64,000 nucleotides of DNA from Marinobacter salinisoli (lineage in GTDB: Bacteria > Pseudomonadota > Gammaproteobacteria > Pseudomonadales > Oleiphilaceae): assembly GCF_017301335.1 (NCBI RefSeq), contig NZ_CP071247.1, positions 372,001 through 436,000 on the forward strand, in the 5' to 3' direction. The notes beneath the pieces are model-generated. The model was not told the DNA's origin. It searched no databases and saw only the letters and a list, made by a program, of their open reading frames with translations. This document shows, in pieces, positions 1-8,636 of the stretch. Positions within the stretch are counted from its first letter, which is position 1. Each line of letters opens with the position of its first letter. The position numbers and the translations under genes are program-made.

Positions 1-950
1 TTGTTGCACCCATGGCCGGTGTAACCGACCGTCCCTTCCGGCTCCTGTGCCGAAGGATGGGAGCAGGCCTGGCGGTATCGGAAATGGTCATAGCGGACAG
101 CAAGCTCTGGCATACCCGCAAATCGAAGTTTCGCCTGAATCATACCGGCGAGCCTGAACCACGGTCGGTTCAGATTGCTGGTGGTGATCCGGAGATGCTC
201 GCTACCGCAGCCAGAAAGAACGCCGAACTTGGCGCCCAGATCATCGATATCAACATGGGCTGCCCTGCCAAGAAAGTCTGTAACAAGGCGGCAGGGTCGG
301 CGTTGATGAAGGATGAACAGCTGGTTGGAGACATTCTGGAGGCAGTCGTTAACGCGGTGGACATCCCCGTCACGCTGAAAATGCGTACCGGCTGGAATCA
401 CGAGCATCGCAATGCGCCACAAATTGCCCGGATGGCGGAAGCAGCAGGTATTCAGGCACTGGCGATTCACGGCCGCACCCGCGCAGACAAGTACAACGGC
501 GAGGCGGAGTACGACACCATTGCGGACGTGAAATCCCGGGTGCGCATTCCGGTCTTTGCCAACGGCGACATTGACTCGCCGGAAAAGGCTCAGCAGGTGC
601 TCCAACACACCGGCGCTGACGGCCTTCTGATTGGCCGGGCGGCTCAGGGCAGGCCCTGGATCTTCCGGGAAATCCTGCATTTCTTGGAAACCGGGGAACA
701 TCTTCCCCCGCCATCCATGGACGAAGTTGAGCAGATTCTGGCCGGGCACCTGGGCGCATTACACGATTTTTACGGCGAAACCATGGGCGTGCGGATTGCC
801 AGAAAACACGTGGGCTGGTACCTGCAGACCCACGAGCAGGGCGAACAGTTTCGCAGACGCTTCAACGCCATTGATTGCGCGCTGGAGCAAAAAGACAGCA
901 TCCAACAGTATTTTGAAGACTTACGAAATCGAGAGGTATTCGCAGCATGA
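1..950 (+). CDS. dusB: tRNA-dihydrouridine synthase B, 5' end cut by window edge
   Basis: FMN enzyme that reduces specific uridines of tRNA to dihydrouridine in the cytoplasm. The reading frame is already open at base 3 and reads [13 protein letters not shown]. DusB proteins carry this motif about 15-20 residues in, so the true start lies upstream of the window and the ATG at 12 is internal. Family marks seen are the [10 protein letters not shown] flavin-binding segment, the catalytic-Cys region [18 protein letters not shown], and the IHGRTR and [10 protein letters not shown] phosphate-binding segments. Its stop overlaps the fis start (ATGA at 947-950), so the two are translationally coupled, as in the dusB-fis operon known from enterobacteria. 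Confidence 0.95.
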   Translation, partial: VAPMAGVTDRPFRLLCRRMGAGLAVSEMVIADSKLWHTRKSKFRLNHTGEPEPRSVQIAGGDPEMLATAARKNAELGAQIIDINMGCPAKKVCNKAAGSALMKDEQLVGDILEAVVNAVDIPVTLKMRTGWNHEHRNAPQIARMAEAAGIQALAIHGRTRADKYNGEAEYDTIADVKSRVRIPVFANGDIDSPEKAQQVLQHTGADGLLIGRAAQGRPWIFREILHFLETGEHLPPPSMDEVEQILAGHLGALHDFYGETMGVRIARKHVGWYLQTHEQGEQFRRRFNAIDCALEQKDSIQQYFEDLRNREVFAA

Positions 951-1264
951 CCGCTGAGACTTTGGCGACCGAAAACCTGAACACTCAGGTTAACGATGAC
1001 ATCCATCAGCTGACAACGCTGAATGGCAGCGGCAACCACGTCACCCTGCGTGACAGCGTCGAAGTTGCTCTGAAAAACTACTTCGCGCAGCTTGACGGCG
1101 CACCGGTGACAGAGGTTTACCAGCTGGTGTTGTCCGAAGTGGAAGCGCCTTTGTTGGAGCAGGTGATGAAGTACACCCGCAACAACCAGACCAAGGCGTC
1201 GGTGATGCTGGGATTGAACCGCGGCACACTGCGCAAGAAGCTCAAGCAGTACGGTCTGCTATAA
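947..1264 (+). CDS. fis: DNA-binding protein Fis
   Basis: Nucleoid-associated protein and transcription factor that bends DNA and stimulates stable-RNA promoters and site-specific recombination. The product is 105 aa, slightly longer than the 98 aa of E. coli Fis. The C-terminal helix-turn-helix is unmistakable: [17 protein letters not shown], then [19 protein letters not shown] up to the last residue. The acidic, more variable N-terminus precedes it. The ATG overlaps the dusB stop by 4 nt, so expression probably depends on the dusB promoter upstream of the window. A long inverted repeat follows at 1281-1319. Confidence 0.96.
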   Translation: MTAETLATENLNTQVNDDIHQLTTLNGSGNHVTLRDSVEVALKNYFAQLDGAPVTEVYQLVLSEVEAPLLEQVMKYTRNNQTKASVMLGLNRGTLRKKLKQYGLL

Positions 1265-1280
1265 TCCCGACACCCGTTTC

Positions 1281-1319
1281 AATAAGGGCCTCCCGGACAC
1301 CATTCGCGAGGCCCTTATT
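1281..1319 (+). terminator. Perfect 12-bp inverted repeat after fis
   Basis: Bases 1281-1292 (AATAAGGGCCTC) and 1308-1319 (GAGGCCCTTATT) are exact reverse complements around a 15-nt loop. The hairpin sits between the fis stop and the purH start. The 3' arm ends in CTTATTCGTTC rather than a clean T run, so termination may be weak. It most likely closes the dusB-fis transcript. Confidence 0.6.
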
Positions 1320-1350
1320 CGTTCATCCCGCAGCAGAAAGAAAGTGACAC

Positions 1351-2930
1351 ATGGCAAATCAGGTTAACACCCCGATCCGTCGCGCACTGATCAGCGTGAG
1401 TGACAAAACCGGCATCGTCGACTTCGGCCGAGCCCTCACCGAACTTGGCGTAGAACTGCTCTCCACCGGGGGCACTTTCCGCCTCCTGAAAGAGAGCAAC
1501 GTCCCGGTCACCGAAGTTTCCGACTACACAGGATTCCCCGAGATGATGGATGGCCGGGTCAAGACCCTGCATCCGAAGATTCATGGCGGCATTCTGGGGC
1601 GTCGCGGCACTGACGATGACGTGATGCAACAGCACGGTATCAATGCCATCGACATGGTCGTGGTCAACCTGTACCCGTTTGAAGAAACCGTTGCCAACCC
1701 GGACTGCGACCTGCCAACCGCTATCGAGAACATCGATATCGGCGGACCCACCATGGTTCGCGCTGCGGCCAAGAACCACAACGATGTCGCCATCGTGGTC
1801 AATGCTTACGACTACAGCAGCGTCCTGAAGGAGCTGAAAGACAACGGCGGCGAGCTCACTTACCGCACCCGTTTCGATCTGGCGGTCAAAGCCTTCGAAC
1901 ACACCGCCGGCTACGACGGTGCCATTGCCAACTATCTGGTGGTCGCGTCGCCGACAACGAAACCCCCGACTTCCCCCGAACCTTCAATACCCAGTTCGTG
2001 AAGGTTCAGGACATGCGTTACGGTGAAAACCCACACCAGCGGGCCGCATTCTACGCCGAGCGCAACCCCAGAGAAGCCAGCGTGGCGACGGCCAAGCAGC
2101 TGCAGGGCAAAGAGCTCTCGTACAACAATGTGGCCGACACCGACGCCGCGCTGGAGTGCGTCAAGCCGTTTGCCGATCCCGCCTGTGTCATCGTCAAGCA
2201 CGCCAACCCCTGCGGTGTCGCCATTGGCGCCGATATTCGCCAGGCCTATGACCTGGCCTTCGCCACCGACCCCACGTCGGCGTTTGGCGGCATCATTGCG
2301 TTCAACCGGGAACTGGATGCCGATACGGCGAGCGCGATCATCGAGCGCCAGTTCGTGGAAGTCATCATTGCCCCGAGCGTGACCCCGGAAGCCGCCGAAC
2401 TGGTGTCGGCCAAGAAAAACGTGCGGCTGCTGGCCTGCGGCGACTTCAACGGCGAGCGCATCCAGAGCATGGACTACAAGCGCGTCACCGGTGGCCTGCT
2501 GGTCCAGGACCGTGACCTGGGCATGGTGGCCATGGAAGACGTCAAGGTGGTTACCGAGCGCCAGCCATCGGAAGAAGAGCTGAACGATCTTCTGTTTGCC
2601 TGGGAAGTGGCCAAGTACGTCAAGTCCAACGCCATTGTGTACGCCAAGGCCGGCCGCACCATCGGTATCGGCGCCGGCCAGATGAGCCGCGTCTACAGCG
2701 CCAAGATCGCGGGCATCAAAGCCGCCGATGAAAACCTCGAAGTGAAGGGTTCCGTGATGGCATCGGATGCTTTCTTCCCGTTCCGTGACGGCATCGATGC
2801 TGCCGCCAAAGCGGGTATCACTGCGGTGATCCAGCCAGGCGGCTCCATGCGCGACCAGGAAGTCATCGATGCCGCCAACGAGCATGGCATCGCCATGGTC
2901 TTCACCGGCATGCGCCACTTCCGCCACTGA
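1351..2930 (+). pseudogene. purH: purH (AICAR transformylase / IMP cyclohydrolase) broken by a 1-nt frameshift
   Basis: Bifunctional enzyme for the last two steps of IMP synthesis. The N-terminal cyclohydrolase half is read from ATG 1351 ([20 protein letters not shown]...) and fails at the stop at 1999-2001. The C-terminal transformylase half continues in the next frame, with the catalytic KHANPCG motif and an intact end at 2930. Between about 1939 and 1997 the second frame reads [17 protein letters not shown], as expected for PurH, so the frame is lost right after ANYL (codon 1936-1938). One extra G there (CTGGGTGG instead of CTGGTGG) restores a protein of about 526 aa, the usual family length. 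This is either a sequencing or assembly error or a real lesion. purD follows 21 nt downstream. Confidence 0.9.
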
Positions 2931-2951
2931 TTACGGACACGCTGAAGGATT

Positions 2952-4244
2952 ATGACCATGAACGTACTCGTTATTGGCAGCGGCGGTCGTGAACACGCCC
3001 TGGCCTGGAAAGCCGCCCAGTCCCCTGACGCGGACCGCGTCTTCGTTGCGCCGGGTAATGCCGGCACTGCCCGGGAGCCCGGGCTGGAAAACGTGGATCT
3101 CGATGTAATGGACCTGGACGGCCTGGCAAATTTTGCCAGCACCAACAACGTGGGTCTGACCATCGTGGGCCCGGAAGCTCCGCTGGTTGCCGGCATCGTC
3201 GACAAATTTGAGGCGCGCGGCCTGCGGGTATTCGGCCCCAGCGCCGGCGCAGCCCAGCTGGAAGGCTCCAAGGCCTTTACCAAGGACTTCCTGGCACGGC
3301 ACAAGATTCCGACTGCGGCCTACGCCAACTTCACCGACGTGGATCAGGCGCTGGCCTACGTTCGTGAACAGGGCGCCCCGATTGTGGTCAAGGCCGACGG
3401 CCTGGCAGCCGGCAAAGGGGTGATCGTGGCGATGACCCTGGAAGAGGCCGAAGATGCCATTCGCGACATGCTGTCCGGGAACACCTTCGGTGACGCCGGT
3501 AGCCGCGTGGTGATTGAGGAATTCCTCGAGGGCGAGGAAGCCAGCTTTATTGTCATGGTGGACGGCGAGCACGTCCTTCCCATGGCCACCTCCCAGGATC
3601 ACAAGCGTGTCGGTGACGGCGACACCGGCCCGAACACGGGCGGTATGGGTGCTTACTCCCCGGCGCCGGTAGTCACCGCCGACGTGCATCAGCGGATCAT
3701 GGACGAAGTCATCTACCCGACCGTACGGGGCATGGCTGCCGAAGGGCACCCCTACAAAGGCTTCCTGTACGCCGGCCTGATGATTGACGCCTCCGGTGCA
3801 CCCAAAGTGATCGAGTTCAATTGTCGCTTTGGTGATCCGGAGACCCAGCCAATCATGCTGCGCATGCGCTCTGACCTGGTAGCACTGTGCATTGCCGCCA
3901 CCGACGGCAAACTGGACCAGTGCAGCTCCGAGTGGGACGAGCGCGCTTCGGTCGGCATTGTTCTGGCCGCCGGCGGCTATCCCGGCAGCTACAACAAGGG
4001 TGACGCCATCAGCGGCCTGCCCGAATCCGAGACCGACGGCGAGAAAGTCTTCCATGCCGGCACCAAGCTCGACGGCGAACAGGTTGTCACCGCCGGCGGA
4101 CGAGTACTGTGCGCCACCGCGCTGGGCAATACAGTCACCGAGGCCCAGCAACGGGCCTATAAGCTGGCTGGCAAAATCTGTTGGGACGGCCTGTTCTTCC
4201 GCAAGGACATAGCATATCGGGCCATCGCCCGCGAGCAAGCCTGA
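2952..4244 (+). CDS. purD: Phosphoribosylamine-glycine ligase (GAR synthetase)
   Basis: ATP-grasp ligase that joins glycine to phosphoribosylamine, step 2 of purine synthesis. It is 430 aa, normal for the family. The N-terminal domain opens with [17 protein letters not shown]. The ATP-grasp region has [26 protein letters not shown] and [10 protein letters not shown], followed by [12 protein letters not shown], which supplies metal ligands. The ATG at 2952 lies just after a GAAGGA ribosome-binding site. The ATG at 2958 is a possible alternative start. It probably forms an operon with purH. Confidence 0.97.
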   Translation: MTMNVLVIGSGGREHALAWKAAQSPDADRVFVAPGNAGTAREPGLENVDLDVMDLDGLANFASTNNVGLTIVGPEAPLVAGIVDKFEARGLRVFGPSAGAAQLEGSKAFTKDFLARHKIPTAAYANFTDVDQALAYVREQGAPIVVKADGLAAGKGVIVAMTLEEAEDAIRDMLSGNTFGDAGSRVVIEEFLEGEEASFIVMVDGEHVLPMATSQDHKRVGDGDTGPNTGGMGAYSPAPVVTADVHQRIMDEVIYPTVRGMAAEGHPYKGFLYAGLMIDASGAPKVIEFNCRFGDPETQPIMLRMRSDLVALCIAATDGKLDQCSSEWDERASVGIVLAAGGYPGSYNKGDAISGLPESETDGEKVFHAGTKLDGEQVVTAGGRVLCATALGNTVTEAQQRAYKLAGKICWDGLFFRKDIAYRAIAREQA

Positions 4245-4263
4245 CCCAGCACACGAAACAAGG

Positions 4264-4288
4264 GCCCGGTCATTGACCGGGCTTTTTT
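4264..4288 (+). terminator. Rho-independent terminator of purH-purD
   Basis: GCCCGGTC (4264-4271) pairs with GACCGGGC (4275-4282) around a short loop, directly followed by six T (4283-4288). It begins about 20 nt after the purD stop. Confidence 0.9.
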
Positions 4289-4352
4289 ATGGGATACAGT
4301 CTGGGATCAAATCGGTACCCGCCGACACCATGATTGATCAGGAGTTGCTCTC

Positions 4353-5288
4353 ATGCCCCGCCACACCGGCCTTAACGCTGCCTTGCTGATTCTCGCCACA
4401 CTCTGGCTCAGCGCCTGCTCTCGGCACGGGATTTATGAAACCGCCATCGGCCTGGAGCGCTCCAGCGCCGGACTTCAGGTCAACACCGTTCAAGTTGATG
4501 ATCTCCAGATCGCCTACCTGGCCAACAAGGAGCAGGCCGACGGCGACACCATCGTGATGGTGCATGGCTTCGGTGCCACCAAGGACAACTGGACCCGGCT
4601 GGCCAGAGAACTGACGGACGACTTCAACGTCTATGCCATTGATCTTCCGGGGCACGGTGACAGCAGCAAACCGATGGACCTGGGCTACAGTCTGGCCCAG
4701 CAGACTGACCATCTGGCCCGTATTCTGGATGCACTGGCACTGACCGAATACCACATGATGGGCAATTCCATGGGCGGTGCCATTACCGCCCTGTACGCCG
4801 CCAAGTATCCCAACCGGGTCAAATCCGTGGTGCTGTTCAATCCCGCCGGCATCATGGACTACGAGTCCGAACTGGTGGGTCTGGTCATGGCGGGCGACAA
4901 TCCGCTCATCCCCAGCAAACCCGGCGATCTTGAGCGCTTAATCGACTTCGCACTGGAAGAAAAACCCTTCATGCCCTGGCCCGTGCTCGGGGTGCTGGAA
5001 GAAAAGAAAATCGCCAACCGGGAAATCAACGAGGTGATTTTTGAGGCCATTCGGGACATCGGGTTCCTGACCGAATTCCGCAATCGGGTCCAGAATATCG
5101 AGGCACCAACCCTTGTCGTCTGGGGCAAAGAAGATCGGATCATCAACTACCGCAACGGTGAAGTGTTCGCGTCACTGATCGCCAATGCCCGTCTTGAAGT
5201 GATGGACGAGATTGGCCATGCACCTATGATTGAAGCACCGGATCGTTCCGCAGATTTGTTCCGGCAACTGGCTCACCCGCCCGAGTAA
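4353..5288 (+). CDS. Alpha/beta-hydrolase lipoprotein (lipase/esterase family)
   Basis: Predicted envelope-anchored serine hydrolase of 311 aa. The N-terminus has a short hydrophobic signal and a lipobox LSAC (Cys22), so it should be lipid-anchored. The fold is shown by the oxyanion HGFG (71-74), the nucleophile elbow GNSMGG (Ser139), the acid in WGKEDRI (Asp261) and the base in IGHAPM (His289). This layout resembles the Moraxella/Psychrobacter lipase 3-like group of esterases. The substrate cannot be read from the sequence. It stands alone between the purD terminator and the antiporter gene. Confidence 0.85.
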   Translation: MPRHTGLNAALLILATLWLSACSRHGIYETAIGLERSSAGLQVNTVQVDDLQIAYLANKEQADGDTIVMVHGFGATKDNWTRLARELTDDFNVYAIDLPGHGDSSKPMDLGYSLAQQTDHLARILDALALTEYHMMGNSMGGAITALYAAKYPNRVKSVVLFNPAGIMDYESELVGLVMAGDNPLIPSKPGDLERLIDFALEEKPFMPWPVLGVLEEKKIANREINEVIFEAIRDIGFLTEFRNRVQNIEAPTLVVWGKEDRIINYRNGEVFASLIANARLEVMDEIGHAPMIEAPDRSADLFRQLAHPPE

Positions 5289-5399
5289 CCGGCACCAGGA
5301 AACAAATACCGGCGGATTCCACGTTAATCGACTACAACGGGGCCACGAAACGCGATAGCCTTGCACTCGTAACCCCGTGATTACAGAAAGAATCCGCCA

Positions 5400-6953
5400 A
5401 TGCCTGAAGCTCTCTGGATTTCGTTTGCCTTTGCTCTCGGCCTGCTGGTGAAGACCATCGGGCTGCCTCCCCTGGTAGGCTACCTGGCCGCTGGTTTTTT
5501 ACTCAGCGGCCTGGGCTCCGTCACCGACCTGACTATTGAGTCCACCCATGCCCTGGAGGAAATTGCCCATGTGGGCGTTCTGCTCCTGTTGTTCACCGTT
5601 GGCCTCAAGCTCAAGCTCCGCTCCATTATCAGCCCGGAGGTGATCGGCGGCAGCCTGCTGCATTTCGGCATCACCTGCGCGGTATTCACCCCCGGCCTGT
5701 ATCTGCTCATGGATCTGTCCTGGTCCACGGCCCTGCTACTGGCCATCGCTCTGTCGTTCTCGTCCACGGTCCTGGCCGCCAAGGTATTGGAATCGAAACG
5801 TGAGCTGAGAGCCTTCCACGGCAGGGTCGCCATCGGCATCCTGATCATGCAGGATTTGATCGCCCTGGCCGTTATGAGCTTCGCTGCCGGCCAGACCCCG
5901 TCCGAGTGGGCCCTGATTGTGTTTGGATTACCTCTGCTCCGGCCTTTCCTGTATCGCCTGCTTGATGCCAGTGGCCACGACGAACTGCTGGTGCTTCTGG
6001 GGTTGCTGCTGGCCCTGGTACTCGGGGGCTATGGCTTCGATATGGTGGGCCTGAGTTCCGAACTCGGGGCCCTGGTGTTCGGCGCCATGCTGGCCAACCA
6101 CCCCCGTTCCCAGGAACTCTCGAAGTCGCTCTGGAGTGTAAAAGAGGCGTTCCTGGTGGGCTTCTTCCTGCAAATCGGGATCGGCGGGCTGCCGGATACC
6201 GATGCCCTGATTTTTGCCGCCATAGCCGGTCTGGTACTGCCACTCAAGGGCCTGCTGTTTTTCTTTCTGCTTCTCGCGTTCCGGCTGCGGGCGCGTAGCG
6301 CCTTTCTGTCATCACTGGCCCTGACCAACTACAGCGAGTTCGGCCTGATCGTGGCCAGTGTGGCGCTGCCGGACTGGCTCGTCCCGCTGGCGATCTCGGT
6401 ATCGCTGTCGTTTGTTGTTTCCGCTCCCCTTAACCGGTTTGCCCATTCGATCTTCGAGCGCTATGGCAATCGCCTGGCGCGCTTCGAGGGCAAGCAGCAT
6501 CACCCGGATGAACAGCCCATTTCACTGGGTGGAACACGGGTGATGATCATGGGAATGGGCCGAACCGGCACCGCCGCGTACGACTGGATTGCCCGGCACG
6601 AGACCGAACTGATGGGGCTCGACTCCGATCCGGCAAAGGCGCAAGCGCACCAGAAGGAAGGCCGTAACGTGGTGTTCGCCGATGCCGAAGATGCCTCATT
6701 CTGGAGCGGTCTGCATATGCCCTCCGTGCATTCGGTGATCCTTGCCCTGGGTGACATCGAAGGCAAACTGGTGGCCGCCCGTATGCTCAGAAAGCTCGGC
6801 TTTCGGGGCTATATCGTCGCGCACACCATGTACGAAGACGAGGCCAAGGCAATTCGCGAGGCCGGCGCCAACGACGCCTACCTGACCATGAACGAGACCG
6901 GCGTGGCACTGGCCAGCCATATCGTCTCCCGGTCAGACGCGCACGAGCACTAG
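5400..6953 (+). CDS. Cation:proton antiporter with C-terminal TrkA-N (RCK) domain
   Basis: Inner-membrane monovalent-cation/H+ antiporter of the CPA2 (Kef/YbaL-like) type, 517 aa. About twelve hydrophobic segments fill residues 1-360, starting with LWISFAFALGLLVKTIGLPPL. A Rossmann domain starts near residue 378 (RVMIMGMGRTGTAAYDW...) and should sense nucleotide or redox state. No soluble Kef regulator gene (KefF/KefG-like) lies beside it. Its stop is 5 nt from the end of the convergent EgtB/SenA-like gene. Whether it moves K+ or Na+ cannot be told. Confidence 0.88.
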   Translation: MPEALWISFAFALGLLVKTIGLPPLVGYLAAGFLLSGLGSVTDLTIESTHALEEIAHVGVLLLLFTVGLKLKLRSIISPEVIGGSLLHFGITCAVFTPGLYLLMDLSWSTALLLAIALSFSSTVLAAKVLESKRELRAFHGRVAIGILIMQDLIALAVMSFAAGQTPSEWALIVFGLPLLRPFLYRLLDASGHDELLVLLGLLLALVLGGYGFDMVGLSSELGALVFGAMLANHPRSQELSKSLWSVKEAFLVGFFLQIGIGGLPDTDALIFAAIAGLVLPLKGLLFFFLLLAFRLRARSAFLSSLALTNYSEFGLIVASVALPDWLVPLAISVSLSFVVSAPLNRFAHSIFERYGNRLARFEGKQHHPDEQPISLGGTRVMIMGMGRTGTAAYDWIARHETELMGLDSDPAKAQAHQKEGRNVVFADAEDASFWSGLHMPSVHSVILALGDIEGKLVAARMLRKLGFRGYIVAHTMYEDEAKAIREAGANDAYLTMNETGVALASHIVSRSDAHEH

Positions 6954-6958
6954 CGCGC

Positions 6959-8326
6959 TCACCGGGCGCAGGTTCGAAAACCGGTGTAGGCGTCGTTTCG
7001 CAATGGCAAATAGGCCTGCCGGTAGGTTCCGCGAATCAGGCACGAAGAAGTGGCGCAACTGCCACCGCGAGTAACCTTGTGATCGCCGAACTGCAGGGTG
7101 GACATGAACGGGTACATATCGACCTTGAATCCGTCATAGGGCAGGAACTGGTCACTCGTCCACTCCCACACACCGCCAATCATTTGCCGGCAACCGAAAG
7201 GACTGTCGGATTCGGGATAATCGAACACCGGATTCTGCGCCATGCTGCGAGCGTCGAGATCCGCCAGCTGGGGGGTCGGCGGCTCATTGCCCCAGGGAAA
7301 ACGGCGGAACGGTTCACCGGGACGATTCGCCAGTGCCGCCACCTCCCATTCGAATTCCGTGGGCAGGCGCCGCCCGGCCCATTCACAGTACGCCTCCGCT
7401 TCCCAGTACGTCAGATGTACCGCCGGCGCATCCGGGTTCAGCGGCTGCCACCGGTCAAACACCCGCTCCTGCCAGGCACGGTCGTGCCAGCGCCAGTACA
7501 ACGGGTGTGACGGCGTTCTTGGCATGGGCTCGGCACTGGCGTGTACCAACGCCATGTCCACCTCGGTCTCCAGCCACTTGCGGCCGCCAAACGACCACAA
7601 CTCAGGCCGGCGGTAGCCACCATCCTCGACAAACGCCAGAAATTCGCCGTTGGACACCGGTTGCCGGGCAATGGCGAAGGCCGCCAGATCCACCTCAAAC
7701 CGCGGCTTTTCATTGTCGAACGCGAAGTCTTCCGAGGCGTACCGGGGAGAACCATCCGGCATGCCGATCAGCCAGCGCCCGGCTGGTATCTCGGCATCCC
7801 CGGGTATCGGGCTGCCGGGCGCCGGGCGTTCAAACGTGCTGTCCGGGGAGGCAGGGTAACCGACTGTCTGCCGGCACCAGGTCATGGATTCAATATGCAT
7901 GTTCTGATGAAACACCGCGTAACGGTTCAGGTACAGAGCCTGATCGTCCAGCGGCCGGGCATGAATGCGCTCCGCGACCCGGTCGTAGATGGTGTCGAAA
8001 TAGGCCAGCGTCTGCTCCCGCCCGGGAAACAGTTGCCGGTTCCAGCGGTCACGGTGCTGAATATGAAACGAATCCCACAGGTCATCCATGGACGGGTCAA
8101 AACTGGGTGTGCCATCTAGCAGGCCGAACACAAACACCTCGTAGAAGAACGCCGAGTGCCCCATCTCCCACAGGGGCGGATTTACCCCCGGATGGTAAGG
8201 CACATCCAGCCGGTCTTCGGGCAGCGAGGTGATCAGTGCGCGGGTCCGCTGCCTCGAGCGTTCCAGATCCGCCAACAACGCACCTTTCGATGCTCTGGTC
8301 GTGTCTACCGTGTTCATGTCACCCAT
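6959..8326 (-). CDS. EgtB/SenA-like non-heme iron C-S (or C-Se) bond-forming enzyme
   Basis: A 455-aa protein with a DinB-like N-terminal domain and a C-terminal formylglycine-generating-enzyme (FGE-sulfatase) domain, as in ergothioneine synthase EgtB and selenoneine synthase SenA. The three expected iron ligands are visible: His57 (MGHSAFF) and His140/His144 (HQNMHIES). The following RQTVGYP and FDNEKPRFEV segments resemble the SenA side of the family more than classical EgtB. The FGE part ends with GVWEWTSDQF, VTRGGSC and GFRTCAR. No EgtD methyltransferase, SenB glycosyltransferase or SelD gene is nearby, so substrate and product stay open. Start: ATG 8326, with a second ATG at 8317. Confidence 0.75.
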   Translation of the reverse strand: MGDMNTVDTTRASKGALLADLERSRQRTRALITSLPEDRLDVPYHPGVNPPLWEMGHSAFFYEVFVFGLLDGTPSFDPSMDDLWDSFHIQHRDRWNRQLFPGREQTLAYFDTIYDRVAERIHARPLDDQALYLNRYAVFHQNMHIESMTWCRQTVGYPASPDSTFERPAPGSPIPGDAEIPAGRWLIGMPDGSPRYASEDFAFDNEKPRFEVDLAAFAIARQPVSNGEFLAFVEDGGYRRPELWSFGGRKWLETEVDMALVHASAEPMPRTPSHPLYWRWHDRAWQERVFDRWQPLNPDAPAVHLTYWEAEAYCEWAGRRLPTEFEWEVAALANRPGEPFRRFPWGNEPPTPQLADLDARSMAQNPVFDYPESDSPFGCRQMIGGVWEWTSDQFLPYDGFKVDMYPFMSTLQFGDHKVTRGGSCATSSCLIRGTYRQAYLPLRNDAYTGFRTCAR

Positions 8327-8636
8327 GCGTCACTTCGTCCTTCGGTTGTCCCGTCATCACCAACAAGGGATGGTCAACGGAGGCTGCACCAAACGTCAGC
8401 ATTCTTTACGAATCTACGCGACCAGTCCCAACCGGGTTTTCCAAGCGCTTGAAACCCAATCCTATTAAGATTCTGGCATACAATGTGATTAGCGTCACAA
8501 ACCCGGAAGCGTCGCGAAAGCACGCTCCGGGACCTGGAGGTTTACCTTCCAGCGTATCACCCCACCAGGTGAATTGGGCGTTTTCTGTTCAGTTGGCAGT
8601 CCCGTTTCCCCATGGTTCAAACTCTGGAGGTTTGGC
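8327..8636. other. 310-nt divergent intergenic region
   Basis: Lies between the start of the EgtB/SenA-like gene (minus) and the preferred GTG start of the enhancer-binding-protein-type regulator (plus), so it should hold both promoters. A TACAAT hexamer at 8480-8485 could be a -10 box for the plus strand, but no convincing -35 is spaced correctly. A short imperfect hairpin (CTGGAGG 8534-8540, CTTCCAG 8546-8552) lies in the presumed 5' leader. I see no gene here. Confidence 0.5.

Noticed and set aside
2931..4238. 435-codon open frame antisense to purD, and a similar one (1932-2927) antisense to purH
   Set aside because: Both are reflections of the conserved purine genes. The translations have no family features, and no ribosome-binding site supports them.
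7333..8232. 299-codon plus-strand frame opposite the EgtB/SenA-like gene
   Set aside because: Pro/Arg-rich low-complexity translation typical of an antisense shadow; the minus-strand gene has clear family motifs.
8480..8485. TACAAT as a -10 box of the VpsR-like regulator gene
   Set aside because: No -35 hexamer at an acceptable distance (the nearest TTGAAA is 25 nt away), so I list it only as a remark on the intergenic region.
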